From the NCBI GenBank assembly GCA_964458575.1, contig CAYWMD010000090.1:1-17507 (forward strand): a DNA stretch of 17,507 bases, given 5' to 3'. Numbering within the stretch: the first letter of the stretch is position 1; every line of letters starts with the position of its first letter. A model generated the notes under the pieces. It searched no databases, was not told where the DNA came from, and was given only the letters and a program-made list of their open reading frames with translations. The translations under genes and the position numbers were made by a program. Positions 1 to 6,971 of this stretch are shown piece by piece. Origin of the DNA: CAYWMD01 sp964458575 (GTDB lineage: Bacteria > Verrucomicrobiota > Verrucomicrobiia > Limisphaerales > JADLHS01).

Positions 1-53
1 GCAGAGGACTGAAAATCCTTGTGTCGGCGGTTCAATTCCGCCCCCAGCCACCA
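1..53 (+). tRNA. tRNA-Phe (GAA), 3' part; 5' end outside the window
   Basis: The window opens inside a tRNA. The anticodon stem GAGGA/TCCTT (4-8 with 16-20) closes the 7-nt loop CTGAAAA, giving anticodon GAA at 11-13 (Phe). A 5-nt variable loop (21-25) follows, then T-stem GGCGG/CCGCC (26-30 with 38-42) around TTCAATT, the acceptor 3' strand CCCAGCC (43-49), discriminator A50 and an encoded CCA (51-53). The D arm and 5' acceptor strand lie upstream of the window. No T-rich terminator follows directly. Confidence 0.92.
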
Positions 54-334
54 CTCTGAACCGTGAGTGCGGCAAGGAAGGAGTGAGGGCCAGTTGAATT
101 TGCGCGAATGTGGCGAATGCGCTCGCCCTCGCCCGCGCCCGTCGAGCGAACACCATCGCAGTTGCCTGTCCCGGCGTGCTTGCGCTGTTTTGATTAGCCC
201 GCGCCACAGACGAATCACCAGATTTGTTATTCATTTCGCACCTCCATTTCACCTAACTCTTTGACCGCAAAGCCTCTCATGCCCGCTTCGCCGGCTTGAA
301 GCCCGTTTTGAACACACCGTCGAATCTGGCAGCT
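54..334. other. Intergenic stretch, no gene seen
   Basis: About 280 bases between the tRNA and the secreted-protein gene. An open frame across most of it reads as Arg/Pro/His-rich sequence with no recognisable motif and no ribosome binding site. I see no hairpin terminator, repeat or convincing promoter. Confidence 0.5.
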
Positions 335-724
335 ATGAAAACTAAAACACTGATCGTAGTCGGAGTCATCGGGATGGCCGCGGCGTTTGCCCCCAAGGCC
401 CGCGCCGGTTGGTCCATCAGCGTCACGTTTGGAACACCCGTGGTGTATGCGCCGCCGGTGGTGGTGGCCCCAGCGCCCCCGCCGATGTGCGGTCCGCCGC
501 CGGTGATGGTTGCCCCGGCCCCGGTGGTTTGCGTCCCGGCGCCGGTGTATGTGCCGGTGCGACCCGCACCGGTCTGCCAGCCGGTGAAGTTCGTCCCGCC
601 CGGACATCTCAGGAAGGATGATCGGTGGGATGATGAGCGCCGCGACCGGAACTGCAGGGGTTATGACCGGCATGACCGGGGCAAACACGGCAGGGGCGAT
701 GGGAACAAACACGGACGTCATTAA
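335..724 (+). CDS. Small secreted Pro/Val-rich protein with charged His/Arg/Asp/Gly tail
   Basis: A 129-residue protein of unknown function. The chosen start (ATG at 335) gives a clean Sec signal peptide: MKTKT, a hydrophobic core IVVGVIGMAAAF, and an AxA-type cleavage site at PKARA before GWSISVTFG. An in-frame ATG at 296 would put 13 unneeded residues in front of it. The mature protein has a low-complexity middle of repeated Pro/Val units (PPVVVAPAP, PPPVMVAPAPVV, PAPVYVPVRPAP) with two Cys. It ends in about 37 very hydrophilic residues rich in Asp, Arg, Gly and His. This suggests an extended cell-wall or periplasmic protein; metal or polyanion binding by the tail is speculation. A hairpin terminator begins 17 bases after the stop, so it is probably monocistronic. 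Confidence 0.7.
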   Translation: MKTKTLIVVGVIGMAAAFAPKARAGWSISVTFGTPVVYAPPVVVAPAPPPMCGPPPVMVAPAPVVCVPAPVYVPVRPAPVCQPVKFVPPGHLRKDDRWDDERRDRNCRGYDRHDRGKHGRGDGNKHGRH

Positions 725-741
725 AATGCCAGTTCACACTT

Positions 742-780
742 CGGGCGCAGCCGCCACCCGCGGTTGCGCCCGGGTCTTTT
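742..780 (+). terminator. Strong GC-rich hairpin, likely terminator of the 335-724 gene
   Basis: Left arm CGGGCGCA (742-749) pairs with TGCGCCCG (765-772). Inside it CCGC (751-754) pairs with GCGG (760-763) around the loop CACCC, leaving only a G/T internal mismatch. It is followed by GGTCTTTT. The T-tract is short, so termination may be inefficient or partly factor-dependent. Confidence 0.65.
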
Positions 781-1118
781 CCTGCCTCAAGTGCAAGGCC
801 AATGGCAGTGATGCGATGCGTGCCGTTCATGGACGCGGGTTGGGTCCAGGAGCGCGGGAACTGAACACCCGCTCCATCGGTCTGGTCCTTTGCGCTCGGG
901 AAACGTCCCGAACTGCGCTGGCAGGAGAACGGCAAATGCGGTTTGTTCCAACCGCCGCCATTATACCTCAAGCCGGGTATTGCAGGCGGGCAGGGGAACT
1001 GCGAGGATGGACTCCGAATTGACTGGTTCGCGGTTCGGTGTTGGCAAGCCGGGCGATCCAGTACGAACACAGACCCGCTATGAATCACGACAATCATGTC
1101 CCGAAGGAACGCCCAATC
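781..1118. other. Intergenic stretch, no gene seen
   Basis: About 340 bases between the hairpin and the Shine-Dalgarno of the next gene. Open frames exist on both strands, but their translations are unstructured and Arg/Gly/Ala-rich, as expected for chance frames in GC-rich DNA. No relic, repeat or promoter was recognised. Confidence 0.45.
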
Positions 1119-1134
1119 AGGAAAGGATCCATCC

Positions 1135-1758
1135 ATGCGAACTAACAACCGACTCCTAACCCCCGCTCTGCTGGCGACGCTGGCGGTTCTGCTCGGCCAA
1201 TGGATGACCCAACCCGTCCGTGCTGCGGAGCAGGAGTCGCCGAAGTCGAAAGCGTTGGTGTTGCCGTTGGATGCCGGCGGCGCCGTGGTGTTGAACACAG
1301 AGCGCAACGGCATGCCCGCCAAAACCAAACTCATTCCCACGCGGTCCTACGATGGGTATTTCCTATCGCCGGTTGTTGACGGCAACAAGCAGCGGCGGGA
1401 GTTGGAGTGGGTGGATGCCGCCTGGGCTTCGGAGGAAGACGGGTCGCCGCACGGCATCGAGATTCAGTTGAGCCAGCCGCGGCGTGGCGGCCGCTTTCAA
1501 GTGACCTGGGCATACGACGCCAACGGCGACCCCAACGTTCAATGGTGGCCTTCACGCAACTACGTCATCCAGGTGAAGGCAACGGCCGGGGACGAATGGA
1601 AGACGGTGATCGAGGTGAAGAACAACCAATCGGTGGTTGGCAGTTATGCCCTGCCGCAAACAGCGTTCAACTTCGTGAGAATTTACCAGACGGCCGGCGG
1701 CGGTCACGAAGGTCGCCCCAACCTTATGTGGGTGGGGCAACTGGAATTGGTTGATTGA
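1135..1758 (+). CDS. Secreted discoidin (F5/8 type C)-like protein
   Basis: A 207-residue exported protein. The start at ATG 1135 is supported by a good Shine-Dalgarno (GGAAAGGA, 1120-1127, 7 bases upstream) and by the signal peptide that follows: MRTNNR, the core LLTPALLATLAVLLGQWM, and VRAAEQE at the cleavage region. An upstream in-frame ATG at 1096 is rejected because the Shine-Dalgarno lies after it. The mature domain (about 60-205) reads like a galactose-binding/discoidin beta-sandwich: LEWVDAAW, GIEIQLSQP, FQVTWAYDANGDPNVQWWPS, YVIQVKA, and the closing strand FNFVRIYQTAGGGHEGRP followed by LMWVGQLEL. Such modules usually bind carbohydrate or occur in secreted sugar-processing proteins. 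No catalytic residues are evident. Its ligand is unknown and it stands alone in its transcription unit. Confidence 0.72.
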   Translation: MRTNNRLLTPALLATLAVLLGQWMTQPVRAAEQESPKSKALVLPLDAGGAVVLNTERNGMPAKTKLIPTRSYDGYFLSPVVDGNKQRRELEWVDAAWASEEDGSPHGIEIQLSQPRRGGRFQVTWAYDANGDPNVQWWPSRNYVIQVKATAGDEWKTVIEVKNNQSVVGSYALPQTAFNFVRIYQTAGGGHEGRPNLMWVGQLELVD

Positions 1759-2219
1759 GGCCGCGACTGTTGCCGCGCATGCGGGGTGGATGGCCCACGG
1801 GGTTCAATCCGCTTCGCCGATGCAAAAATGCGGGGGTAATCCCAGAGGCAGTGTCACTCGGACGCGCCTCGCTGCGGATACCACACGCGCCGTTCAGCAC
1901 CCGTCCGGCAAAATGCGGGGTAACACTCCAACTGGGCAATCCGCCCTGCTTCGCGGAATCCCGTTTCGAGACCCAAGAGGCTTGACCTGTGCGAAAGAGC
2001 AGGCTATTTCCGGTGAGTCTGATGCGAGACAACTCATCGTTTCGATCGGGTTTTTCAGTCGTGTTGACCGAGATTCTGCCATGCAGAGTGCGGCAACCGC
2101 CGCGCAACGAGGGGGTAAGTCGCTGTCGCGGCGGGCTCGGTGATCTGATGCGACGGAACCCTGTTCGCTCCAAACACAACCCGGGTTGAAATCCAAAACA
2201 CCAAATTAGAAAGCAAATC
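1759..2219. other. 460 bp non-coding stretch with a short direct repeat
   Basis: No gene is convincing here. Overlapping open frames on both strands give Arg/Gly-rich translations without motifs. An 11-bp word, AAAATGCGGGG, followed by TAA at short distance, occurs twice in direct orientation (1825-1835 and 1910-1920, 85 bp apart). The 5' leader and promoter of rhaT must lie in its right end, but no -35/-10 pair stands out. Confidence 0.45.
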
Positions 2220-3407
2220 ATGGGCGCAGCAAATCCGTTTCTCGGCGTGTTTTTTCACTGGCTCGGCGGTCTGGCCTCCGGAAGTTTTTACGTGCCCTAC
2301 AAAGGCGTGCGCAAATGGTCGTGGGAGGTCTATTGGCTCGTCGGCGGCTTCTTTTCCTGGATCATCTGCCCTTGGATTCTCGCGTCGCTGCTGACCAACG
2401 ACCTGCTCGGTGTGCTGCAGCAACAATCCTTCACGACGCTCTGGTGGACTTATTTCTTCGGGGCCATGTGGGGGTTCGGCGGACTCACGTTCGGGCTGAC
2501 GATGCGCTACCTCGGCATGTCGCTGGGCATGGGCGTGGCGCTTGGCTACTGCGCCGCGTTTGGCACTTTGCTGCCGCCCATTTTCAAGCTGTTCATCCCC
2601 ACGATTCCCGTGGCAGAAACCATCACCCAAATTGCCGCGACCACGCCCGGCAAAATCACCTTGGGCGGCGTGTTCGTTTGTCTTGTGGGCATTGCCGTGG
2701 CGGCGTATGCCGGGTTGACCAAGGAACGCGAAATGCCAGAGGCCGAAAAGAAAAAAGCCATCGCCGAGTTCAACTTCACCAAGGGCATCCTCGTGGCGAC
2801 GTTCTCCGGCATCATGAGCGCGTGCTTCAACTTCGGCCTCACCGCCGGGGAACCCATCGGCAAAGCCTCCGCCACCGCCGGCACAGATGAAATTTGGTCC
2901 GGCTTGCCAAGTCTGATCGTCGTCATGTTTGGCGGCTTCACCACCAACTTCATCTGGTGCGTCCTGTTAAACCTCAAGAACAAGACAGGCTACCAATATC
3001 TCGCCTCGCACGTCCGCACCGAACACGCTCACCACGGTGGCACGAACAGCAGTGAAGCCGCGCCTGCACAAGCTGCCGCCGCGCTCTCGCAAACCGATCT
3101 CAAGATACCCATGCTCGGAAATTACTTCTTCTCCGCGCTCGCAGGCACAACCTGGTACTTCCAGTTCTTTTTCTATTCCATGGGCCACGTTCGCATGGGC
3201 GGATCTGACCCAAAAGGCTTCGGCTTTGCCTCGTGGACCATCCACATGGCCAGCATCATCATTTTCAGCACGATATGGGGCTGGATCTTCCACGAATGGA
3301 AGGGATCGAGCAAACGCGCGCACGGCTTGATTGCGTCGGGGATCGCGCTATTGATTCTGTCCACCATCATCATCGGCTACGGCACCAAACTGAAGAGCGC
3401 TCAGTGA
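2220..3407 (+). CDS. rhaT: L-rhamnose/proton symporter family (RhaT-like) transporter
   Basis: A 395-residue inner-membrane protein matching the RhaT family, which imports L-rhamnose (or a related 6-deoxysugar) with a proton. It shows about ten hydrophobic segments and the family signature blocks in order: FFHWLGGLASGSFYVPYKGV at the N-terminus, KWSWEVYWLVGG, FFGAMWGFGGLTFGLTMRYL, SLGMGVALGYCAAFGTL, FNFTKGILVATFSGIMSACF, and late GTTWYFQFFFYSMGHVRMG. It is about 50 residues longer than E. coli RhaT. The extra length is mostly a hydrophilic, Ala/His-rich loop around residues 265-295 (AHHGGTNSSEAAPAQAAAAL). The ATG at 2220 fits the family N-terminus, though no strong Shine-Dalgarno is seen. No rhamnose catabolic gene flanks it, so the substrate is inferred from the family only. 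Confidence 0.9.
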   Translation: MGAANPFLGVFFHWLGGLASGSFYVPYKGVRKWSWEVYWLVGGFFSWIICPWILASLLTNDLLGVLQQQSFTTLWWTYFFGAMWGFGGLTFGLTMRYLGMSLGMGVALGYCAAFGTLLPPIFKLFIPTIPVAETITQIAATTPGKITLGGVFVCLVGIAVAAYAGLTKEREMPEAEKKKAIAEFNFTKGILVATFSGIMSACFNFGLTAGEPIGKASATAGTDEIWSGLPSLIVVMFGGFTTNFIWCVLLNLKNKTGYQYLASHVRTEHAHHGGTNSSEAAPAQAAAALSQTDLKIPMLGNYFFSALAGTTWYFQFFFYSMGHVRMGGSDPKGFGFASWTIHMASIIIFSTIWGWIFHEWKGSSKRAHGLIASGIALLILSTIIIGYGTKLKSAQ

Positions 3408-3426
3408 GTTGGTGTCGTCCGGATTC

Positions 3427-3701
3427 GAGGCCGGGAGATTGGTCAAGCGTGTTCTGAAATCTGTCAAACTCTGAACCGTTGACGAGCGGGCCGATTGGTG
3501 TTTTCACTCCCGTAGCAACGCCAAACGAGCGTCCTGCAAACATGACGACCCTGCTTCCGTCCAACTGGTACATGCCAGCGATCCCGTCGGCCTGCCCGTC
3601 AACGGCGAAAGGTCAGGTCGAACTCGCGAGACTGCCGCGCTGCATAAATCCCGACGACGTTCCCCAGGTGCGACCAGTTCCGCGAGCCTGACCGGAACCC
3701 T
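3427..3701 (-). pseudogene. Decayed TIGR03067-like (lipocalin-like fold) gene fragment
   Basis: Read on the minus strand, this 320-base gap holds two adjoining reading frames that look like one protein split by a frameshift near 3600. The first ends NVVGIYAARQSREFDLTF; the second continues DGQADGIAGMYQLDGSRVVM and FAGRSFGVATGVKTP. The order 'GxY...FDLTF...GxYxLDGxxLxxxFA' resembles the C-terminal half of the TIGR03067 family, common in Planctomycetes and Verrucomicrobia. No start, Shine-Dalgarno or N-terminal half is present and stop codons interrupt both frames, so it is called a relic. The assignment rests on remembered motif spacing. Confidence 0.38.
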
Positions 3702-3731
3702 CCTCACGGTGATCCAGCGGAGATGCATGAC

Positions 3732-5009
3732 CTATTCGTTGAGTCGGCTCAAGTTGGTTCCGGCCATGCCCATTCGAGCCAGCGCGTTCAAAATGTTGGT
3801 CCGAGCCGACGTCTCCACGGCGTTGGTGGAATCCTGTCTCCCGTGCCCGCGTCCAAGGCCTTGTCTTGCCAGCGCGGTCTGATTGGTCTGAAGCCAGGCC
3901 TTGCCTTCAGGCAGTTGCTCGATGGCCAGCACCATGGCGGCCGGGTTGGTCAGCGAATCATAGCCCGAGAAGTAATGCGACAATGTGACAGTCAGATGAC
4001 CGAGATAGACCTGACGAATCCAAGGTGCGGTGTCGGGGGTCAACAGCGCAATCGTGGGCGGCAAATCTCGCCACACGCGATATTCGTAGGGATTGGGCTC
4101 CAGGCGCCGGCCGGGTGGAAAATCGGATTGCTGATATCGTTTGAGGTAGGTTAGCGCGTCAGGGTAAGCGGCCTTTTCCACGAGCGCTGCGTGTGCCACA
4201 AAACGCTGTTGCTCCCGCTGGGGACCGACGGCGATGGCAACCCAGAGGACCGTGAGCGAACTGAGCAGCGGCCACGGGACTCTGCCGGGCGAGAGCTTTG
4301 GCAACGGCTTCACCCTTTGTTGGAATCGTCTCGCCGCGAGCACGGTGGCGGTGAGGATCAGCACCACCCACGACCAGGTCCAAACCAATCCGAGAACCGA
4401 ACTGAGCAGGTTTTCCTCCGGTGCATTCCGCATTCCCGACATCCCGGCAAGAATGCTCCGGCTCAAGCCACCGCCAAAAACCAGCCCGAGAAACACGACG
4501 ACAATCACCTCCAGTGCCGCGCCGACCAACACCCATCCCAGCGCCCGCAGGAACGGAATTTCGAGCAGCACCGCCAGCACCCGGCTCAGCAACAACACAC
4601 GCCAGACCGACACCGCAGCCAGCAGGGCGATGTTTGCCTGGGCGGCATGATAGGAGTCCAGAAGGCGTTCAACGGGAATGGCGTAAAGCCACGCCACCGG
4701 TGCCGTCAGCCAGAACAAAGCCATGAACGTCATCCAACGCGACTCCTTCCGGCACGCGTACGGCAGATGACCCCTCGCGAATCCACGGATCAGGATTGCA
4801 TACAGGAAGGACCCTGAAAAAAAGGAAAAGGCGAGCGGCCCAATCAACCAAAGCGGTGATTCGAGTACGAAGTTCTGGTCGTAATTCCGCGCTATGCCGG
4901 TCAGCAGGACCAGCACGATTCCTGTCCAGAATGACGTCCGGGTGGAGGCGGCCTCGCGAATTGCCGACGCCTGGCCGCTTAAATAGCCGACAAGTGTCCG
5001 AACATTCAC
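3732..5009 (-). CDS. Polytopic membrane protein of unknown function
   Basis: A 425-residue protein that I do not recognise. The N-terminal 265 residues contain about seven hydrophobic segments (roughly 25-43, 52-75, 92-112, 123-148, 156-180, 203-226, 245-263). The first part has the general look of a Yip1-like membrane domain, but I would not assign it. Residues 265-425 are soluble and predicted mostly helical, with RFVAHAALVEKAAYPDALTY and a Pro/Tyr-rich stretch NPYEYRVWRDLPPTIALL. A low-complexity region precedes the end. The likely start is GTG at 5009. It is transcribed away from the nucleotidyltransferase-kinase gene, with about 300 bases between them, and towards rhaT. Nothing in it points to a substrate. 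Confidence 0.72.
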   Translation of the reverse strand: MNVRTLVGYLSGQASAIREAASTRTSFWTGIVLVLLTGIARNYDQNFVLESPLWLIGPLAFSFFSGSFLYAILIRGFARGHLPYACRKESRWMTFMALFWLTAPVAWLYAIPVERLLDSYHAAQANIALLAAVSVWRVLLLSRVLAVLLEIPFLRALGWVLVGAALEVIVVVFLGLVFGGGLSRSILAGMSGMRNAPEENLLSSVLGLVWTWSWVVLILTATVLAARRFQQRVKPLPKLSPGRVPWPLLSSLTVLWVAIAVGPQREQQRFVAHAALVEKAAYPDALTYLKRYQQSDFPPGRRLEPNPYEYRVWRDLPPTIALLTPDTAPWIRQVYLGHLTVTLSHYFSGYDSLTNPAAMVLAIEQLPEGKAWLQTNQTALARQGLGRGHGRQDSTNAVETSARTNILNALARMGMAGTNLSRLNE

Positions 5010-5313
5010 GCGGAAGTACTAACAAGTTCTGCACCCGGCGCAATGCCCTTCGCCGATTTTCCTCAAGGCGATGTGCGAATTGAATACTGTTGTTTTGATC
5101 GAGCCGAAGTCACAAGCGTCCCATCTTTCAAATCGGTGGGGTGAGGTTGCGGCGGCGGCCCGCCCTGCAGATTCAAGATCGTGCGACCGACCTTCAATTC
5201 GCCAGCTGCCGGGCACGGCCGGATCGCGGCGCGGCCTCGGCGAACAGCATGCCTGCGCCAGCCCAGATTTCTGTTTTCCGCCTTCCCAAATTCTGCTTTT
5301 GTATTCCTGCCTT
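5010..5313. other. Divergent intergenic region, no gene seen
   Basis: These 304 bases separate two divergent genes and must hold promoters for both, but no clear -35/-10 pair is visible. The frame of the downstream gene stays open back to 5071. That extension (residues such as CELNTVVLIEPKSQ) lacks any domain match and is treated as a chance frame. Confidence 0.4.
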
Positions 5314-6459
5314 ATGCCGAAAAAGAAAGTCTTCGTGACCGGTTGCTTCGACCTCCTGCACAGCGGTCATGTGCGATTCCTTCAGGACGCCGCCCGTTAC
5401 GGCGATGTTTACGTCGGCATCGGCGCCGACCGCACCGTTGCCGACCTCAAGGGCCGCGCGCCCATAAACCCGCAAGCCGAACGGCAATACCTGATCAAGT
5501 CCCTGCGATTCGTGAAGGATTGCTGGATCAACTCCGGGTCGGGCATCATGGACTTCGTGGCGGAACTCAAACGCCTGTCACCCGACGTGTTTGTGGTGAA
5601 CGAAGACGGCAACACGCCGGCCAAGGCCAGCTTGTGCCGTCATCTCGGCATTCGCTACGTGGTTCTCAAGCGTGAACCGGAAGCGGGCCTGCCCGCCCGC
5701 TCGACCACGGCTCTGCGTCAGGAATGCCGTGTTCCCTACCGGCTCGATCTGGCCGGCGGCTGGCTGGATCAGCCGTTCGTTTCGCGCCACGGCGCCGGGC
5801 CGGTGCTGACCATTTCGCTCGAACCCACGGTCGAGTTCCACGAACGCAGCGGCATGGCCAGCAGCACGCGCCGCAAAGCCGTTCAGCTTTGGCACACCGG
5901 CCTGCCGGAAGGCAATCCCGAGCGCACGGCGCGCACGCTCTTTGCCTTCGACAACCCGCCCGGCACGACCCAGTTCTCCGGGTCGCAGGACGCCATCGGC
6001 ATCGTTTATCCCGGCTTGAACCGCCTCGATTACCGGGGAAAGTTCTGGCCGGAAAAAATCACGACCGTGCAGGACGCGGCCACCCTGAGGTGGCTCGAGC
6101 ACCTGCTGTATCTCGCGCCACTCGGACCGCGCCGCGGCAATTACAATGTGGACAAAGGCCGACGCGTCACTCCCGTGCGCGTGCGCGCGCTGGCCAACGC
6201 GGCGACGGCGTGCTGGGATGCGATTCTCGAGCGCAACGTGGTGGAATTTGGCCGGCAGATGCGGGCCTCCTTCGAAGCCCAGGTCGGGTTGTTCCCCGCC
6301 ATGAGCAATCCCGATGTGCAACGGGTCATTCGCGAGTACGCCCGGCGCGCTCACGGTTGGAAACTCTCGGGTGCGGGCGGCGGCGGCTATCTCGTTCTGG
6401 TTTCGGACCGTGAATTGCCCGGCCTCATCCGCCTGAAAATCCGCCGCCGCGAACTCTAA
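5314..6459 (+). CDS. Cytidylyltransferase-like / GHMP kinase-like fusion protein
   Basis: A 381-residue two-domain protein. Residues 1-135 form a nucleotidyltransferase (cytidylyltransferase-like Rossmann) domain: the GCFDLLHSGH signature at 10-19 supplies the nucleotide-binding His16 and His19, and ARSTTALR (128-135) matches the closing STxxR-type loop. Residues 136-381 resemble a GHMP kinase: RVPYRLDLAGGWLDQ (139-153) at motif 1, PPGTTQFSGSQDAIGI (215-230) at the position of the phosphate loop, and KLSGAGGGGYL (350-360) as motif 3. Combined activities of this kind make activated sugars (phosphorylation, then NMP transfer), as HldE does with a different kinase fold. The substrate is unknown; a 6-deoxyhexose or heptose is plausible. 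The ATG at 5314 is chosen because the Rossmann strand KKVFVTG starts at once. The motif-2 loop is atypical and the kinase part is short, so kinase activity is uncertain. Confidence 0.82.
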   Translation: MPKKKVFVTGCFDLLHSGHVRFLQDAARYGDVYVGIGADRTVADLKGRAPINPQAERQYLIKSLRFVKDCWINSGSGIMDFVAELKRLSPDVFVVNEDGNTPAKASLCRHLGIRYVVLKREPEAGLPARSTTALRQECRVPYRLDLAGGWLDQPFVSRHGAGPVLTISLEPTVEFHERSGMASSTRRKAVQLWHTGLPEGNPERTARTLFAFDNPPGTTQFSGSQDAIGIVYPGLNRLDYRGKFWPEKITTVQDAATLRWLEHLLYLAPLGPRRGNYNVDKGRRVTPVRVRALANAATACWDAILERNVVEFGRQMRASFEAQVGLFPAMSNPDVQRVIREYARRAHGWKLSGAGGGGYLVLVSDRELPGLIRLKIRRREL

Positions 6460-6536
6460 CCGTCGGCCGCAATCTCCTTATCGCGGCGACCCCCGCCGCC
6501 GGTTCCGGGTTTCTGATTTCAACTGGTCAGCTTTCA

Positions 6537-6570
6537 GAATTGGAACCAGCTGGCGGTTTTTTTCCAACTC
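6537..6570 (+). terminator. Possible weak terminator after the fusion gene
   Basis: Inverted arms TTGGAA (6540-6545) and TTCCAA (6562-6567), with inner AACC (6544-6547) and GGTT (6555-6558), lie about 80 bases after the stop at 6459 and contain a run of seven T (6557-6563). The T-run is inside the structure, so this is not a textbook terminator. Confidence 0.28.
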
Positions 6571-6589
6571 GAACGCCGTCAACACCTGA

Positions 6590-6790
6590 CTATTGCACGA
6601 CGGTGTATTCGAGCAGGGCCGACCCGCGTTTCGTGGTGATTTCAACCGTGCAACCCTGTTCCATCAACTCGCGACCGCGTTTGCGAGTGACGAGGTTCGT
6701 GTCGAAGTCTTTGACGGCATATTCCTTCTCCGGATCCAAATTCCGGTTGCAGGGGGAGTGCCGCCATGCGCCTGTGCAGAAAAAGACTCC
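6590..6790 (-). pseudogene. Relic of a GH36-like alpha-galactosidase C-terminus
   Basis: On the minus strand a frame ending at a TAG (6592-6590) reads NLDPEKEYAVKDFDTNLV, then TRKRGRELMEQGCTVEI, then TTKRGSALLEYTVVQ and stop. This matches the C-terminal beta-sandwich of GH36/melibiase-type glycosidases, where a 'GLDPxxxYxVxDLDTG...GxELMExGL...PRSAxLxxY' ending is typical. Only about 50 family-like residues are present, against some 700 in an intact enzyme. Upstream, between 6750 and 6790, similarity fades, and the promoter/operator element begins at 6809. No start codon or upstream domain exists, so I call it a truncated remnant whose body was replaced by the adjacent regulated cassette. The family assignment is from recalled motif pattern. 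Confidence 0.6.
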
Positions 6791-6808
6791 TCCGGCCGAT
6801 TTTTCTTA

Positions 6809-6837
6809 TTGACGAGTACCATACTTGTTGGTATGGA
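6809..6837 (+). promoter_or_regulatory. Promoter with embedded palindromic operator, copy 1
   Basis: TTGACG (6809-6814), a 17-base spacer and TATGGA (6832-6837) form a sigma70-like promoter. The palindrome CCATAC-TTGTTG-GTATGG (6819-6836) fills the spacer and reaches into the -10. The element is repeated almost exactly at 12740-12768, directly before a tetR gene, with one difference in the spacer. The flanks also match: a GATTTTTC tract lies just upstream in both. It lies 134 bases upstream of the PEP-CTERM gene at 6972. A repressor bound here would block RNA polymerase. Confidence 0.72.
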
Positions 6838-6971
6838 TGACGAACGTGAAACCCAATCGCGCTTATTCGGCCTCGAAAATGGCGGGATCAACGGCGACGG
6901 ACCAGCCGGCGAGACGACGACTGTTCCCTTGAGGTGACTTCAGAAAGGCATTGTAACCCCAAAAAAAGATT

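Noticed and set aside
1..53. tRNA-Phe 3' end as an integration (att) site
   Set aside because: No integrase gene and no second copy of the tRNA 3' end were seen in the window.
5071..5313. N-terminal extension of the nucleotidyltransferase-kinase
   Set aside because: It has no domain similarity, and nucleotidyltransferases of this type start directly with the KKVFVTG strand.
6819..6836. Palindrome read as a terminator hairpin
   Set aside because: No T-run follows on either strand, and the palindrome lies precisely between -35 and -10 boxes in both copies, which fits an operator better.
6838..6971. Short open frame running on from operator copy 1 as a possible tetR relic or small gene
   Set aside because: Only the residues encoded by the operator itself resemble the tetR start region; nothing after it matches a TetR_N domain and no ribosome binding site is seen.
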